Below are positions 1 to 7,244 of a stretch of DNA of 13,230 nucleotides, one piece after another (the stretch's first letter is position 1; each line of letters begins with the position of its first letter). The stretch is taken from assembly GCA_018065375.1 (NCBI GenBank), contig JAGHTJ010000177.1, positions 1 through 13,230 of the forward strand, written 5' to 3'. Position numbers and translations under genes: made by a program. The DNA comes from Candidatus Equinaster intestinalis. Its GTDB lineage: Bacteria > Bacillota_A > Clostridia > Oscillospirales > Acutalibacteraceae. The notes under the pieces were generated by a model. The model was given only the letters and a program-made list of their open reading frames with translations. It was not told the origin of the DNA and did not search any database.

Positions 1-486
1 GACTATATGGGTGTTCCCGCGGCAGGTATCAAATCGGCAATAGAGCAGTTTACCGGTGCCGGCAGAAGATTTGAATTTATCGGTAAGTTCGGCGGCTTTA
101 TGTTGGCGGACGATTACGCCCACCATCCAACAGAAATAGCGGCAACTCTCACTGCGGCAAAGGAGCTTGACTATAATCGGGTAATAGCGGTTTTTCAACC
201 CTTTACTTTTTCGAGAACGGCTATGCTCTTAAACGATTTTATCAATTCGCTTTCCATAGCCGATGAGGTAATCTTATTGCCGATTTTGGGCTCAAGGGAG
301 AAGAATGTTTACGGTATTTCTTCCTCTGATATTGCCAAAGGGCTTAAGAATTGCACCCTCACAACCACCCACGACGATACAGCGCAAACTATACTTGCCC
401 ATGCCGGAGACGGTGATTTGGTAATCACAATGGGCGGCGGCGATGTTTATAAAGCCTGCCACATTATCGAAAATCAGTTCAAATAA
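1..486 (+). CDS. murC: UDP-N-acetylmuramate--L-alanine ligase, C-terminal part (5' end outside window)
   Basis: MurC adds L-alanine to UDP-MurNAc with ATP in the cytoplasm, the first step of the peptidoglycan stem peptide. The frame is open from base 1 (Asp-Tyr precede the first visible ATG at 7), so the gene starts upstream and the ATG at 7 is internal. The 161 visible residues are the C-terminal Mur ligase domain: it has the MurC-typical DDYAHHPTEI at about residues 38-47, a QPFTFSRT segment matching the family's QPHTYSRT, and the closing TMGGGDVYK stretch corresponding to the family's TMGAGD. Full MurC proteins are about 450-460 residues, so roughly the last third is present. The stop lies eight bases before a hairpin terminator shared with the convergent ATPase gene. 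Nothing in the visible part looks broken. Confidence 0.95.
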   Translation, partial: DYMGVPAAGIKSAIEQFTGAGRRFEFIGKFGGFMLADDYAHHPTEIAATLTAAKELDYNRVIAVFQPFTFSRTAMLLNDFINSLSIADEVILLPILGSREKNVYGISSSDIAKGLKNCTLTTTHDDTAQTILAHAGDGDLVITMGGGDVYKACHIIENQFK

Positions 487-493
487 AAACAAA

Positions 494-520
494 CCCGATA
501 GCAGATGCTATCGGGCTTTT
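494..520. terminator. Bidirectional rho-independent terminator (murC / P-type ATPase)
   Basis: A perfect 9-bp stem, CCCGATAGC (494-502) with GCTATCGGG (507-515), closes a 4-nt AGAT loop. Four T follow on the plus strand (517-520), while the minus strand continues into TTTGTTTTT, so the hairpin can end both murC and the ATPase gene. The ATPase stop codon lies only 4 nt beyond the plus-side T run. Confidence 0.85.
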
Positions 521-523
521 AGT

Positions 524-3142
524 TTATTTCTTTAATTTTTTGTAAAGTGAAATTCCCAATTTTATAAGCTCATCACCGGCAAAGAATATTAAGGAAAGCA
601 ATATAACCTTTGGCCATACTACACCGCTTGCCGCGGTAAGTCCCAAAACAGTGCTGACAGGCGTTGCAACCGCGATAACAATAAGCGCTGCCGCCAATAG
701 CATTATCGGGAAAATTATCTTGTAGTTTGATAGTTTTGTGTTGATAATAAGGCGGTCGCTGTTGTTGGGAATCATGTGCAGTATCTGCGAAAGTCCCAAA
801 ACGCAAAGCGCCATTGCCTGACCGCAGGTATCCGAAATTTTAACACCTGCCGAGTAGGCAATGAGTGTTAAAACACACAGCAAAACCGACTGTATGGCAA
901 TTGATATTATTGCGCTGGGTGAAAAAAGTTTTTTATGCTCTTTTGCGCCGTTGCCTTCACCCGAATCGTTGGGCGAATGGCTTAACGATACCGCAGGCAA
1001 AACATCGGTTATAAAGTTTATAAACAAAAGCTGGGGAGCAATGAGTATCGGTTTTGAAAATATCAGCAAACCGAATATAACCGCAAGCAGCTCGCCTATG
1101 TTACAACTGAGGAAATAGTGAATGATTTTTTTAATCTTAAAGAATGTATCGCGGCAGGCTGAAATAATGCCGCAAATACTTTTTAAGCTTATATCTTCGC
1201 AGGAAATATCTGCCGCATTGCAAACAACCGGACTGGCGTTTGAACGGCAGGCAAAGCCTACATCCGCTTTGCGCAGAGTGGGCGCATCGCTGTTTTTGAA
1301 ACCGGTTACCGCAACACTTTCGTTATTGTGGCGCAATGCTTTAATAATTTTGTACTTGTCCTCGGGTGAAACTCTCGCAAAAACCGAATAACCGTTAACG
1401 GTGGATGTCAGCTCTTCTTCACTTAAATTGCGGAGCTCTTCACCCGTAATTGCCGCCATACCGTCGGGTAAAATACCGAGTCTTCGCGCAACCGCTTTGG
1501 CGGTATATAGATTATCACCCGTAATCATAACGGTGCGAATGCCGATATCGGCGCAATCTTTAACTGCCCGAACAGAAGCGCTTTCGGGAATATCTTCAAA
1601 GGCAATAAGACCTACAAAGCTTAAGCCGTATTCCAGATCATTCGCGCTCGGAATTGCGGGAACAGAATCAATCGGCTTTGTTGCAATGGCGATAATGTGC
1701 AGTGCATCCTGCGCCATATCCTCAAATACTTTTAACACCTGCTCGGTGTTTATGTTAGCGCAAAGCTTAATTATTTCCTCGGGCGCACCCTTTGAAATAA
1801 CAAAGTGCCTGCCGTTTATCATATTTATCGAGGTGATAATTTTCTTTTCGCTGTCAAAGGGCAGATAGCTTTCCATGGGGTAGATGTTTTTACATTCATC
1901 GATCCCCATACCTTTGGCCTTAATGCAATAATTCTCTAAAGCCGAATTGCCCGAATCGCTTATCGCGTCAAAGGAATTGTCGCCGTAATTTATACTGTTG
2001 CCGCAAATAAACGCCATTTCGATAACCGCATTTGCGGTTTTATCGGCGCCGTATTCGTCTATATCAATTACTTTATCGCCGGCGAAAACCTTTTTAACCG
2101 CCATTTTATCGGGTGTCAGAACTGCGGTTTTATCGGCGCAGATTACCGAAACACCCGCGATGTTTTCCAAAACCGAGGTTTTTCTTATTTTGTTGGATGC
2201 ATTAAGCTTTTTAACGGCAGTCCAAAGTATTATGGTTACAGTTGCAGGCAGGGTTTCGGGAACCAATGTGATTATAAGCCCCAAAGAGTTAAGCAATGAT
2301 TCACCAACTAATTCGGCAAAGCCCGCAGTAGCCGAAATGCTGAATATAATGAGCAAAACAAAGAATAAAAACGCCGCAATTCCCGATATAATGAGGGAAT
2401 ATTTGCCGATAAAATCCAAAACACGCGCAAAAGCGTTTTCGTCCTTTTCGATGGTTTTTTTAATCTTTTTCAGATTTGAATACTCGGTGTAGGGCTTTAA
2501 GTCGGTAACAACGGCTTTGGCTGTTCCGTGGGTCACCGAGCAGCCCTCAAACACCATATTTTTGCGCTTGGCGGGTTCGGTTATGTCTTCAAAAATACCG
2601 TCGGCATCTTTTTCGGCATCAACCGTTTCACCCGTGAGTATAAATTCATCACATCTGAAATTTACAGTTTGCAAAAGGCGGGCATCGGCAGGTATTAAGT
2701 CGCCTGCTTTAAGGAGAATTATATCACCCCGAACAAGCTCGCCCGAATTTACCGAGATTTTATTTCCGTTTCTTATTACATCAACACTGAAATTCAGTAA
2801 GTATTTTGCATCGTATTTTATCTTTTGCGAATAATATTGCTGATAGGCATCAAATAGGGTATCGAGAACGATTATTGCAATAACCGATACTGAGAGTATC
2901 CAACTTTCGCTGGCAGCTATAATCGAAACGCCTGCCGTAACCAAAGCGGCAACAAATGTTATGAGCGTGAGATATTTATTGAATTGTGAAACCAGAATTT
3001 TAAGATAATTCGGTTTTTTCTTTTTAAGCTCGCTTTTATATGCAGTGTATAATTCTGCCGCCTTTTGCTCGGTAAGGCCTTCGTTTTCGTTACTTTCGAG
3101 ATAATTAATAACTTCCGTTTTTTCGGTGCTGTGCCAAATCAT
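524..3142 (-). CDS. P-type cation-transporting ATPase (Ca2+-ATPase-like, P2 type) with altered catalytic motifs
   Basis: Membrane cation pump of the SERCA/PMCA-like class, 872 residues, the usual bacterial length. Domain order is intact: N-terminal cation-ATPase region, TM1-2 (about 57-100), actuator domain with LTGET (169-173), TM3-4 (about 248-307) with PETLP (295-299; family PEGLP), phosphorylation site at D337, KGAPE (451-455) in the nucleotide domain, TGD (541-543), then TM5-10. Expected ion ligands are kept: E296, N681 and E684 (NIGE), N709, T712 and D713 (NFITD). The catalytic signatures are not standard. DKTGTLT reads DKTAVLT (337-343), and TGDGVNDAP reads TGFKNSDAP (613-621), which loses the first Mg2+-binding Asp but keeps D619. 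The ATG at 3140-3142 has AAGGGG 7 nt upstream and a good promoter. Ca2+ is the likeliest substrate by residue pattern, but activity is uncertain. Confidence 0.9.
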   Translation of the reverse strand: MIWHSTEKTEVINYLESNENEGLTEQKAAELYTAYKSELKKKKPNYLKILVSQFNKYLTLITFVAALVTAGVSIIAASESWILSVSVIAIIVLDTLFDAYQQYYSQKIKYDAKYLLNFSVDVIRNGNKISVNSGELVRGDIILLKAGDLIPADARLLQTVNFRCDEFILTGETVDAEKDADGIFEDITEPAKRKNMVFEGCSVTHGTAKAVVTDLKPYTEYSNLKKIKKTIEKDENAFARVLDFIGKYSLIISGIAAFLFFVLLIIFSISATAGFAELVGESLLNSLGLIITLVPETLPATVTIILWTAVKKLNASNKIRKTSVLENIAGVSVICADKTAVLTPDKMAVKKVFAGDKVIDIDEYGADKTANAVIEMAFICGNSINYGDNSFDAISDSGNSALENYCIKAKGMGIDECKNIYPMESYLPFDSEKKIITSINMINGRHFVISKGAPEEIIKLCANINTEQVLKVFEDMAQDALHIIAIATKPIDSVPAIPSANDLEYGLSFVGLIAFEDIPESASVRAVKDCADIGIRTVMITGDNLYTAKAVARRLGILPDGMAAITGEELRNLSEEELTSTVNGYSVFARVSPEDKYKIIKALRHNNESVAVTGFKNSDAPTLRKADVGFACRSNASPVVCNAADISCEDISLKSICGIISACRDTFFKIKKIIHYFLSCNIGELLAVIFGLLIFSKPILIAPQLLFINFITDVLPAVSLSHSPNDSGEGNGAKEHKKLFSPSAIISIAIQSVLLCVLTLIAYSAGVKISDTCGQAMALCVLGLSQILHMIPNNSDRLIINTKLSNYKIIFPIMLLAAALIVIAVATPVSTVLGLTAASGVVWPKVILLSLIFFAGDELIKLGISLYKKLKK

Positions 3143-3162
3143 GGTATCACCCCTTAACCGTT

Positions 3163-3191
3163 ATAATAACATACTTTGGTAAAATAATCAA
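3163..3191 (-). promoter_or_regulatory. Sigma-A-type promoter of the P-type ATPase gene
   Basis: Reading the minus strand, TTGATT (3191-3186) is followed after exactly 17 nt by TATTAT (3168-3163), with TG placed as an extended -10 (3171-3170). Transcription would start near 3156, leaving a very short leader that begins at the AAGGGG ribosome binding site (3155-3150). No room remains for a leader-encoded control element, so any regulation is probably by a protein at the promoter. Confidence 0.7.
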
Positions 3192-3238
3192 TAATTTGCC
3201 GAATATAGCGAAAAAAACCTTTATTTTTTGAAATTATA

Positions 3239-3247
3239 TGGTATAAT
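3239..3247 (+). promoter_or_regulatory. Extended -10 promoter of the prmA-prfB operon
   Basis: TGGTATAAT is a perfect TGn plus TATAAT extended -10 element. No good -35 sits 16-18 nt upstream (only TTTATT-like bases around 3220), which fits extended -10 promoters that do not need one. Start of transcription is expected around 3254, with the ribosome binding site AAAAGGGG (3254-3261) directly after it and the prmA ATG at 3268. Confidence 0.7.
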
Positions 3248-3267
3248 CGTTATAAAAGGGGTTCTAT

Positions 3268-4194
3268 ATGGATTGGTTTGAAATATTTGTAAAAGTCGAT
3301 ACCGCCGATACTGATATTGCGGCAGGTATATGTAATATGGCGGCTCCCGGCGGAATATATATTGAAGATTATTCTGACCTTGAACAGCAGGCATGGGAGA
3401 TTTCCCGCATTGATTTAATTGATGAAGAGCTTGTGAATAAGGACAGAACTAAGTCGATTATTCATTTGTTTGTTTCTCCCGAGAGTAACCCCGCCGAATA
3501 TATGCAGTATATAAGTGAAAACCTTAAGGCATCAAATATTGCTTTTGAAATCGGCAGCGCCTCTGTTAACGAAGCCGATTGGGCTGATAATTGGAAAAAG
3601 TATTTTAAGGTAACCGAAATAGGTTCACGCCTTGTTATCTGCCCGAGTTGGGAAAAGTATGATAACAATGATAAAAGGGCTGTGCTTCGCATAGATCCCG
3701 GCGCCGCTTTCGGAACGGGCACCCATGCCACAACCTCGCTTTGCCTGGCACTTTTGGAAAAATATATTAAGGGCGGCGAGCGTGTGCTTGATGTGGGTTC
3801 CGGTAGCGGAATACTCAGCATTGCCGCACTGCTTCTCGGCGCAGATACCGCTTTAGGCGTTGATATTGACCCCGTGGCTGTTAAAGTTGCCGCAGAAAAT
3901 GCAGAACTTAACGGTGTAGGCGATAAGGCAAAGTATATTTTGGGCGATATTACAACCGATGTTTCGGGCAAATATTCGGTAGTGCTCGCAAATATAGTTG
4001 CCGATATAATCATAAAATTAAACGGCGAGATTTCCGATTTTCTCGAAAAGGACGCCGTTTATATAACTTCCGGTATTATCGATTTGCGCGCGCAAGATGT
4101 TAAAAAAAGCTTTGCGCAATGCGGCTTTACGATAATTGAAGAATGCCGCCGCGATAATTGGTATGCTTTCGCACTTAAAAAAGGAGAGTTTTAA
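3268..4194 (+). CDS. prmA: Ribosomal protein L11 methyltransferase
   Basis: PrmA is the cytoplasmic SAM-dependent enzyme that methylates lysines and the N-terminal amine of ribosomal protein L11. The 308-residue length is normal. The N-terminal substrate-recognition domain contains the family's W-x-x-x-WK-x-YF segment and the ICPSW stretch. The catalytic domain has FGTGTH at 148-153, SAM motif I VLDVGSGSGIL (173-183), the acidic ribose-binding DID (199-201), and motif IV-like ANIVAD around N242. The ATG at 3268 has AAAAGGGG 6 nt upstream and is the first start after the extended -10 promoter. It is the first gene of an operon: its TAA overlaps the prfB ATG by one base (TAATG), implying translational coupling. 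Placing L11 modification beside release factor 2 makes sense because L11 lies in the GTPase-associated centre where release factors act. Confidence 0.95.
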   Translation: MDWFEIFVKVDTADTDIAAGICNMAAPGGIYIEDYSDLEQQAWEISRIDLIDEELVNKDRTKSIIHLFVSPESNPAEYMQYISENLKASNIAFEIGSASVNEADWADNWKKYFKVTEIGSRLVICPSWEKYDNNDKRAVLRIDPGAAFGTGTHATTSLCLALLEKYIKGGERVLDVGSGSGILSIAALLLGADTALGVDIDPVAVKVAAENAELNGVGDKAKYILGDITTDVSGKYSVVLANIVADIIIKLNGEISDFLEKDAVYITSGIIDLRAQDVKKSFAQCGFTIIEECRRDNWYAFALKKGEF

Positions 4195-5327
4195 TGCTTG
4201 AATTTGAAGAACAAAAATTAAAGCTTCAAGGGTATAAAAAAGAACTTGATGACCTTAAAGATGCCATCGGTTACGATAAGCTTAAAGATACCGTTAAAAC
4301 CCTTGAAACGCAAACTGCGGCAGACGGGTTTTGGGATGACATAGAAAATTCCCAAAAGGTTTTGCAAAGCATCAGCCAGGCAAAGGGCAAAGTTGAAAAA
4401 TACGATAGTATGGTCTCGGCTTACGACGATGCGCTTACTTTAACCGAAATGGCAGACGAGGAAGAAGACCTTTCGATGCTTAGCGAGGTTGAGCAGTTGA
4501 TAAACGATTTTATTGCCGACCTTTCGGAACAGCGCCTGCTTACCTTACTTTCGGGTGAATACGATGCTAATAATGCAATTCTTACCTTCCATGCGGGTGC
4601 CGGCGGTACCGAGGCGCAGGATTGGAACGAAATGCTTGTGCGTATGTATATGCATTGGGCTGAGCGCCATAATTTTAAGGTAAATATGGTCGACTTTCTT
4701 GATGGCGAAGAAGCAGGCCTTAAAAGCGCCGTTTTGGTTATTGAGGGATTAAATGCCTACGGCTACTTAAAGAGTGAACACGGTGTTCACCGCCTTGTGC
4801 GTGTTTCTCCCTTTGATGCTTCGGGCAGACGGCATACTTCCTTTGCATCTTTAGAGGTTATGCCGGAAATTTCGGATGATGTCAGCATAGAAATCAGGGA
4901 TGAGGATATTAAGGTTGATACCTACCGCTCAAGCGGTGCGGGCGGTCAAAAGGTTAATAAAACTTCATCTGCCGTTCGCATAACCCATTTGCCAACAGGT
5001 ATTGTGGTTGCCTGCCAGAATGAGCGCAGCCAGTTTCAGAACAAGGATGTGGCAATGAAAATGCTGAAATCCAAGCTGATTGAAATAAAAGAAAGAGAAC
5101 ACCTCGATAAAATCGAAGATATCAAGGGCGTTCAAAAGGAAATAGCCTGGGGCTCACAGATAAGGTCCTATGTATTTATGCCGTATACTTTGGCTAAGGA
5201 CCACCGCACAGGCTTTGAATCGGGCAATATAAACGCTGTTATGGACGGCGATATTGACGGGTTTATAAATGCATATCTTAAAGCTTCATCTTTGGAGCGG
5301 ATAAATATTAAAAATCAGGAGATTTAA
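4194..5327 (+). CDS. prfB: Peptide chain release factor 2 (single uninterrupted frame)
   Basis: RF2 recognises UGA and UAA stop codons on the ribosome and triggers peptide release. Of 377 residues, the N-terminal third is the helical domain 1, rich in Lys and Glu. The RF2-specific anticodon tripeptide SPF is at 205-207, which separates it from RF1 (PxT). The catalytic GGQ is at 250-252 inside SGAGGQKVNK. The start ATG overlaps the prmA stop (TAATG) and has AAGGAGAG 6 nt upstream. Many bacterial prfB genes need a programmed +1 frameshift at an in-frame UGA around codon 25 for autoregulation. Here the same region is read straight through with no UGA, so that control is absent. It is slightly longer than the usual 365-370 residues because of a C-terminal extension after ASSLERI. 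Confidence 0.96.
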   Translation: MLEFEEQKLKLQGYKKELDDLKDAIGYDKLKDTVKTLETQTAADGFWDDIENSQKVLQSISQAKGKVEKYDSMVSAYDDALTLTEMADEEEDLSMLSEVEQLINDFIADLSEQRLLTLLSGEYDANNAILTFHAGAGGTEAQDWNEMLVRMYMHWAERHNFKVNMVDFLDGEEAGLKSAVLVIEGLNAYGYLKSEHGVHRLVRVSPFDASGRRHTSFASLEVMPEISDDVSIEIRDEDIKVDTYRSSGAGGQKVNKTSSAVRITHLPTGIVVACQNERSQFQNKDVAMKMLKSKLIEIKEREHLDKIEDIKGVQKEIAWGSQIRSYVFMPYTLAKDHRTGFESGNINAVMDGDIDGFINAYLKASSLERINIKNQEI

Positions 5328-5329
5328 CT

Positions 5330-6391
5330 ATGAAAAAGATTATTTCGGCAGTTCTCGCAGTACTTATGATAACCGCACTTTTTGCTTCCTGCAAAAAGCA
5401 GGAAAACAAACGCGCGGCATATAATTACGATATGTCAGAGTATGTCACTTTAGGTGAATATAAGGGCATAACCATTAACAGAGCATCGGAAATTTTCGTT
5501 AATTACAAAAACTCGTTTTTTGATAATGACATTTCCGAAAAATCAATCTACATTCAGAGAAAAGAAGGCACTGTTGCAAAAGGCGATTTAACCAACTTTA
5601 CTTATGACGGTAAGGTTAAAGCCACCGGCGAGGCAATCGATGCCAACACAACCACTCTTACAGTGGGCTCCGGTCAGTTTATACCCGGCTTTGAGGATAA
5701 TCTTGTAGGCAAAAAAATCGGCTCATCCTTCAGCTTTGATATAACCTTCCCGGAGAATTACGGTGACGGGCTGAGCGGTGTGGTAGCTACCTTTGCAATC
5801 ACCATTAACTATGTCAACGATAAGCCTGCAAAGGACGAAGATTTTGCAAAGAAAATGGGCTTCGCAAGTCTTGCTGAATATGAGGCAGACCTTGAGCGCC
5901 GCGTTGTTAACGAGCTCGTTACAAAGGAGATTATCGAGTCCGATAAGTTTGTTATCAAATCTTACCCCGAGGCTGAAAAGAAGGTTTATGATGACCTTTA
6001 TAATTCTTACATAAACTATGCTACTCAGCAGGTTGAATCATATAAACAGCAATACGGCACCGATATTGATGTTGATACTATTCTTTACTATTCTTACGGT
6101 GTTACATCCGCCGGTCTCAAAGAGTATTATGAGAATACTATGCGCAGAGAAGTAATCACTTACGCGATTTTCGATAAGGAAAAGCTTTCCTATACAACCG
6201 AGGAATATAATAAGTATGTTGAAGAGCTCGCGGCAGGTCAGAGTATGACGGTTGAAGAGCTTAAGAGTAATATGAACGAGAGCACAATCGAAGCCAATAT
6301 GGTATTCAGGGTTGTTCTTGATTTCCTCAATAAGAACGCAAAGATTATTGATACTCCCGAAACTTCAAGCACTGTAAGTGCGGCAGAATAA
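5330..6391 (+). CDS. Trigger-factor-like FKBP-type peptidyl-prolyl isomerase lipoprotein
   Basis: A predicted surface-anchored folding factor. Residues 1-20 form a lipoprotein signal peptide (KK, then a hydrophobic stretch ending ALFAS) with the lipidated cysteine at C21. Residues about 81-162 match the FKBP-type domain of trigger factor, including GSGQFIPGFEDNLVGKK (113-129) and ITFPENYG. From about 165 (DEDFAKKMG) to 340 it resembles the helical trigger factor C-terminal chaperone domain, rich in Tyr, Glu and Lys. The ribosome-binding N-terminal domain of cytosolic trigger factor is replaced by the signal peptide and a short linker, so the protein should act on exported proteins outside the membrane, in the role PrsA plays in other Firmicutes. 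It starts 2 nt after prfB with AGGAG 8 nt before the ATG, and ends at a strong terminator. It is the last gene of the prmA-prfB operon. Confidence 0.87.
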   Translation: MKKIISAVLAVLMITALFASCKKQENKRAAYNYDMSEYVTLGEYKGITINRASEIFVNYKNSFFDNDISEKSIYIQRKEGTVAKGDLTNFTYDGKVKATGEAIDANTTTLTVGSGQFIPGFEDNLVGKKIGSSFSFDITFPENYGDGLSGVVATFAITINYVNDKPAKDEDFAKKMGFASLAEYEADLERRVVNELVTKEIIESDKFVIKSYPEAEKKVYDDLYNSYINYATQQVESYKQQYGTDIDVDTILYYSYGVTSAGLKEYYENTMRREVITYAIFDKEKLSYTTEEYNKYVEELAAGQSMTVEELKSNMNESTIEANMVFRVVLDFLNKNAKIIDTPETSSTVSAAE

Positions 6392-6432
6392 AAAAATTAA
6401 CCCCTCGGAATCTTCCGAGGGGTTAATTTTTT
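6391..6432. terminator. Bidirectional terminator (lipoprotein / TrhA-like gene)
   Basis: Perfect inverted repeat of 20 bp per arm (6391-6410 and 6413-6432) around a TC centre, with a GC core CCCCTCGGAA and A/T-rich outer ends that give a U tract in both directions. It overlaps the last base of the lipoprotein stop codon on one side and the stop codon (6431-6433) of the minus-strand gene on the other, so the two genes share it completely. Confidence 0.93.
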
Positions 6433-7102
6433 ATAACACATAAATGATTATCGCAAAGAACTGTAAAATGCTTCCTGCGATGATAAACAGGTGGAAAAGC
6501 GAATGGAAATATTTCCGTTTTTCGCCGATTTTATGCATCACAATGCCGCCGATATAGAAAATTGCGCCTGCCATAAGCAATAAAAATCCGGGCAGGGTAA
6601 GCGTCGATAATGTCGGCTTAATTGCGGCTAATATACAAAGAATCGATGCAATGTTGCAAATGCCGGAAACTTTTGAAAAGCGGTTTATATCTATCGCCGT
6701 AAATGTTATTGCAATAGCGGCAATCCACCAAACCAATCCGAAGATTGCCCAGCCCCATGTAGGTGAAATCTTGCGTATGGCGCATAGGGCAATGGGAGTG
6801 TAGGTGCCGCCGATTACAAAGTAAATTGCGCAGCGGTCAATAACCTGCATAACCTTTTTGCCGTCTGATAAATATAACCCGTGATATACACTTGAGCAAG
6901 TGTAAAGTATTATGAGCGAGCCGCCGTAGATTGCGCTGCATACTACTGCCCACACATCTGCAAAGAAAACCGAATAAATAATACTTATTGCGGTTGCCGC
7001 TATGGCAAAGCCGCCACCCACGATGTGCGAAATCATATTGAATTTTTCTTCGGTTCTGGTGTAAAAAGGCAATATTCTGTCCTTAAACTTTGTATGCTTC
7101 AT
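6431..7102 (-). CDS. trhA: Hemolysin III / TrhA family membrane protein (PAQR-like)
   Basis: A 223-residue, seven-TM protein of the bacterial hemolysin III family, distant relatives of eukaryotic PAQR/adiponectin receptors. Family landmarks are present: EEKFNMISH (18-26), a SSVYH motif (70-74), D89 followed by the GGTYTP segment (98-103), and a C-terminal HSLFH (200-204). H74, D89, H200 and H204 with S70/S71 match the proposed metal-hydrolase site. The residue after D89 is Arg, where many family members have His. Biological role is unsettled: the family was named for a Bacillus cereus haemolysin, but most members are general envelope proteins, and haemolytic activity should not be assumed. 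The ATG at 7100-7102 has GAGGTG 5 nt upstream and its own promoter. It is a single-gene unit. Confidence 0.9.
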   Translation of the reverse strand: MKHTKFKDRILPFYTRTEEKFNMISHIVGGGFAIAATAISIIYSVFFADVWAVVCSAIYGGSLIILYTCSSVYHGLYLSDGKKVMQVIDRCAIYFVIGGTYTPIALCAIRKISPTWGWAIFGLVWWIAAIAITFTAIDINRFSKVSGICNIASILCILAAIKPTLSTLTLPGFLLLMAGAIFYIGGIVMHKIGEKRKYFHSLFHLFIIAGSILQFFAIIIYVL

Positions 7103-7119
7103 ACTCTCACCTCATATTT

Positions 7120-7148
7120 ATTATATTATTTTTTGTAAAAATTTTCAA
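7120..7148 (-). promoter_or_regulatory. Sigma-A promoter of the TrhA-like gene
   Basis: On the minus strand TTGAAA (7148-7143) is separated by exactly 17 nt from a perfect TATAAT (7125-7120). Transcription should start near 7113, at the ribosome binding site GAGGTGAG (7113-7106), so the leader is close to zero length. Confidence 0.78.
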
Positions 7149-7186
7149 CTGCATTGAGAAATTTAACAAAATATCTATATTTGACA

Positions 7187-7215
7187 TTGTAATATTACTG
7201 TTGCTATGCTATAAT
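7187..7215 (+). promoter_or_regulatory. Sigma-A promoter of the HD hydrolase / STAS-kinase / udp unit
   Basis: TTGTAA (7187-7192), a 17-nt spacer and a perfect TATAAT (7210-7215) with TG extension (TGCTATAAT, 7207-7215). A perfect TTGACA lies 6 nt further up (7181-7186) but is 23 nt from TATAAT; it could pair with TATGCT (7205-7210) at 18 nt, giving two overlapping promoters. The leader to the ATG at 7245 is about 20 nt and carries AGGAGG (7233-7238), 6 nt before the start. Confidence 0.72.
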
Positions 7216-7244
7216 AAATTAACTATTGTAGCAGGAGGCTAAAA

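Noticed and set aside
861..2834. Several plus-strand open frames (861-1118, 1122-1391, 1401-1868, 1998-2492, 2517-2834)
   Set aside because: All are antisense to the clear P-type ATPase gene, lack family motifs and good ribosome binding sites, and have the Ser/Ala/Ile-rich composition of shadow frames.
7181..7215. TTGACA (7181) paired with TATAAT (7210) as one promoter
   Set aside because: The spacer would be 23 nt, too long for sigma-A; TTGTAA at 7187 with the extended -10 fits at 17 nt.
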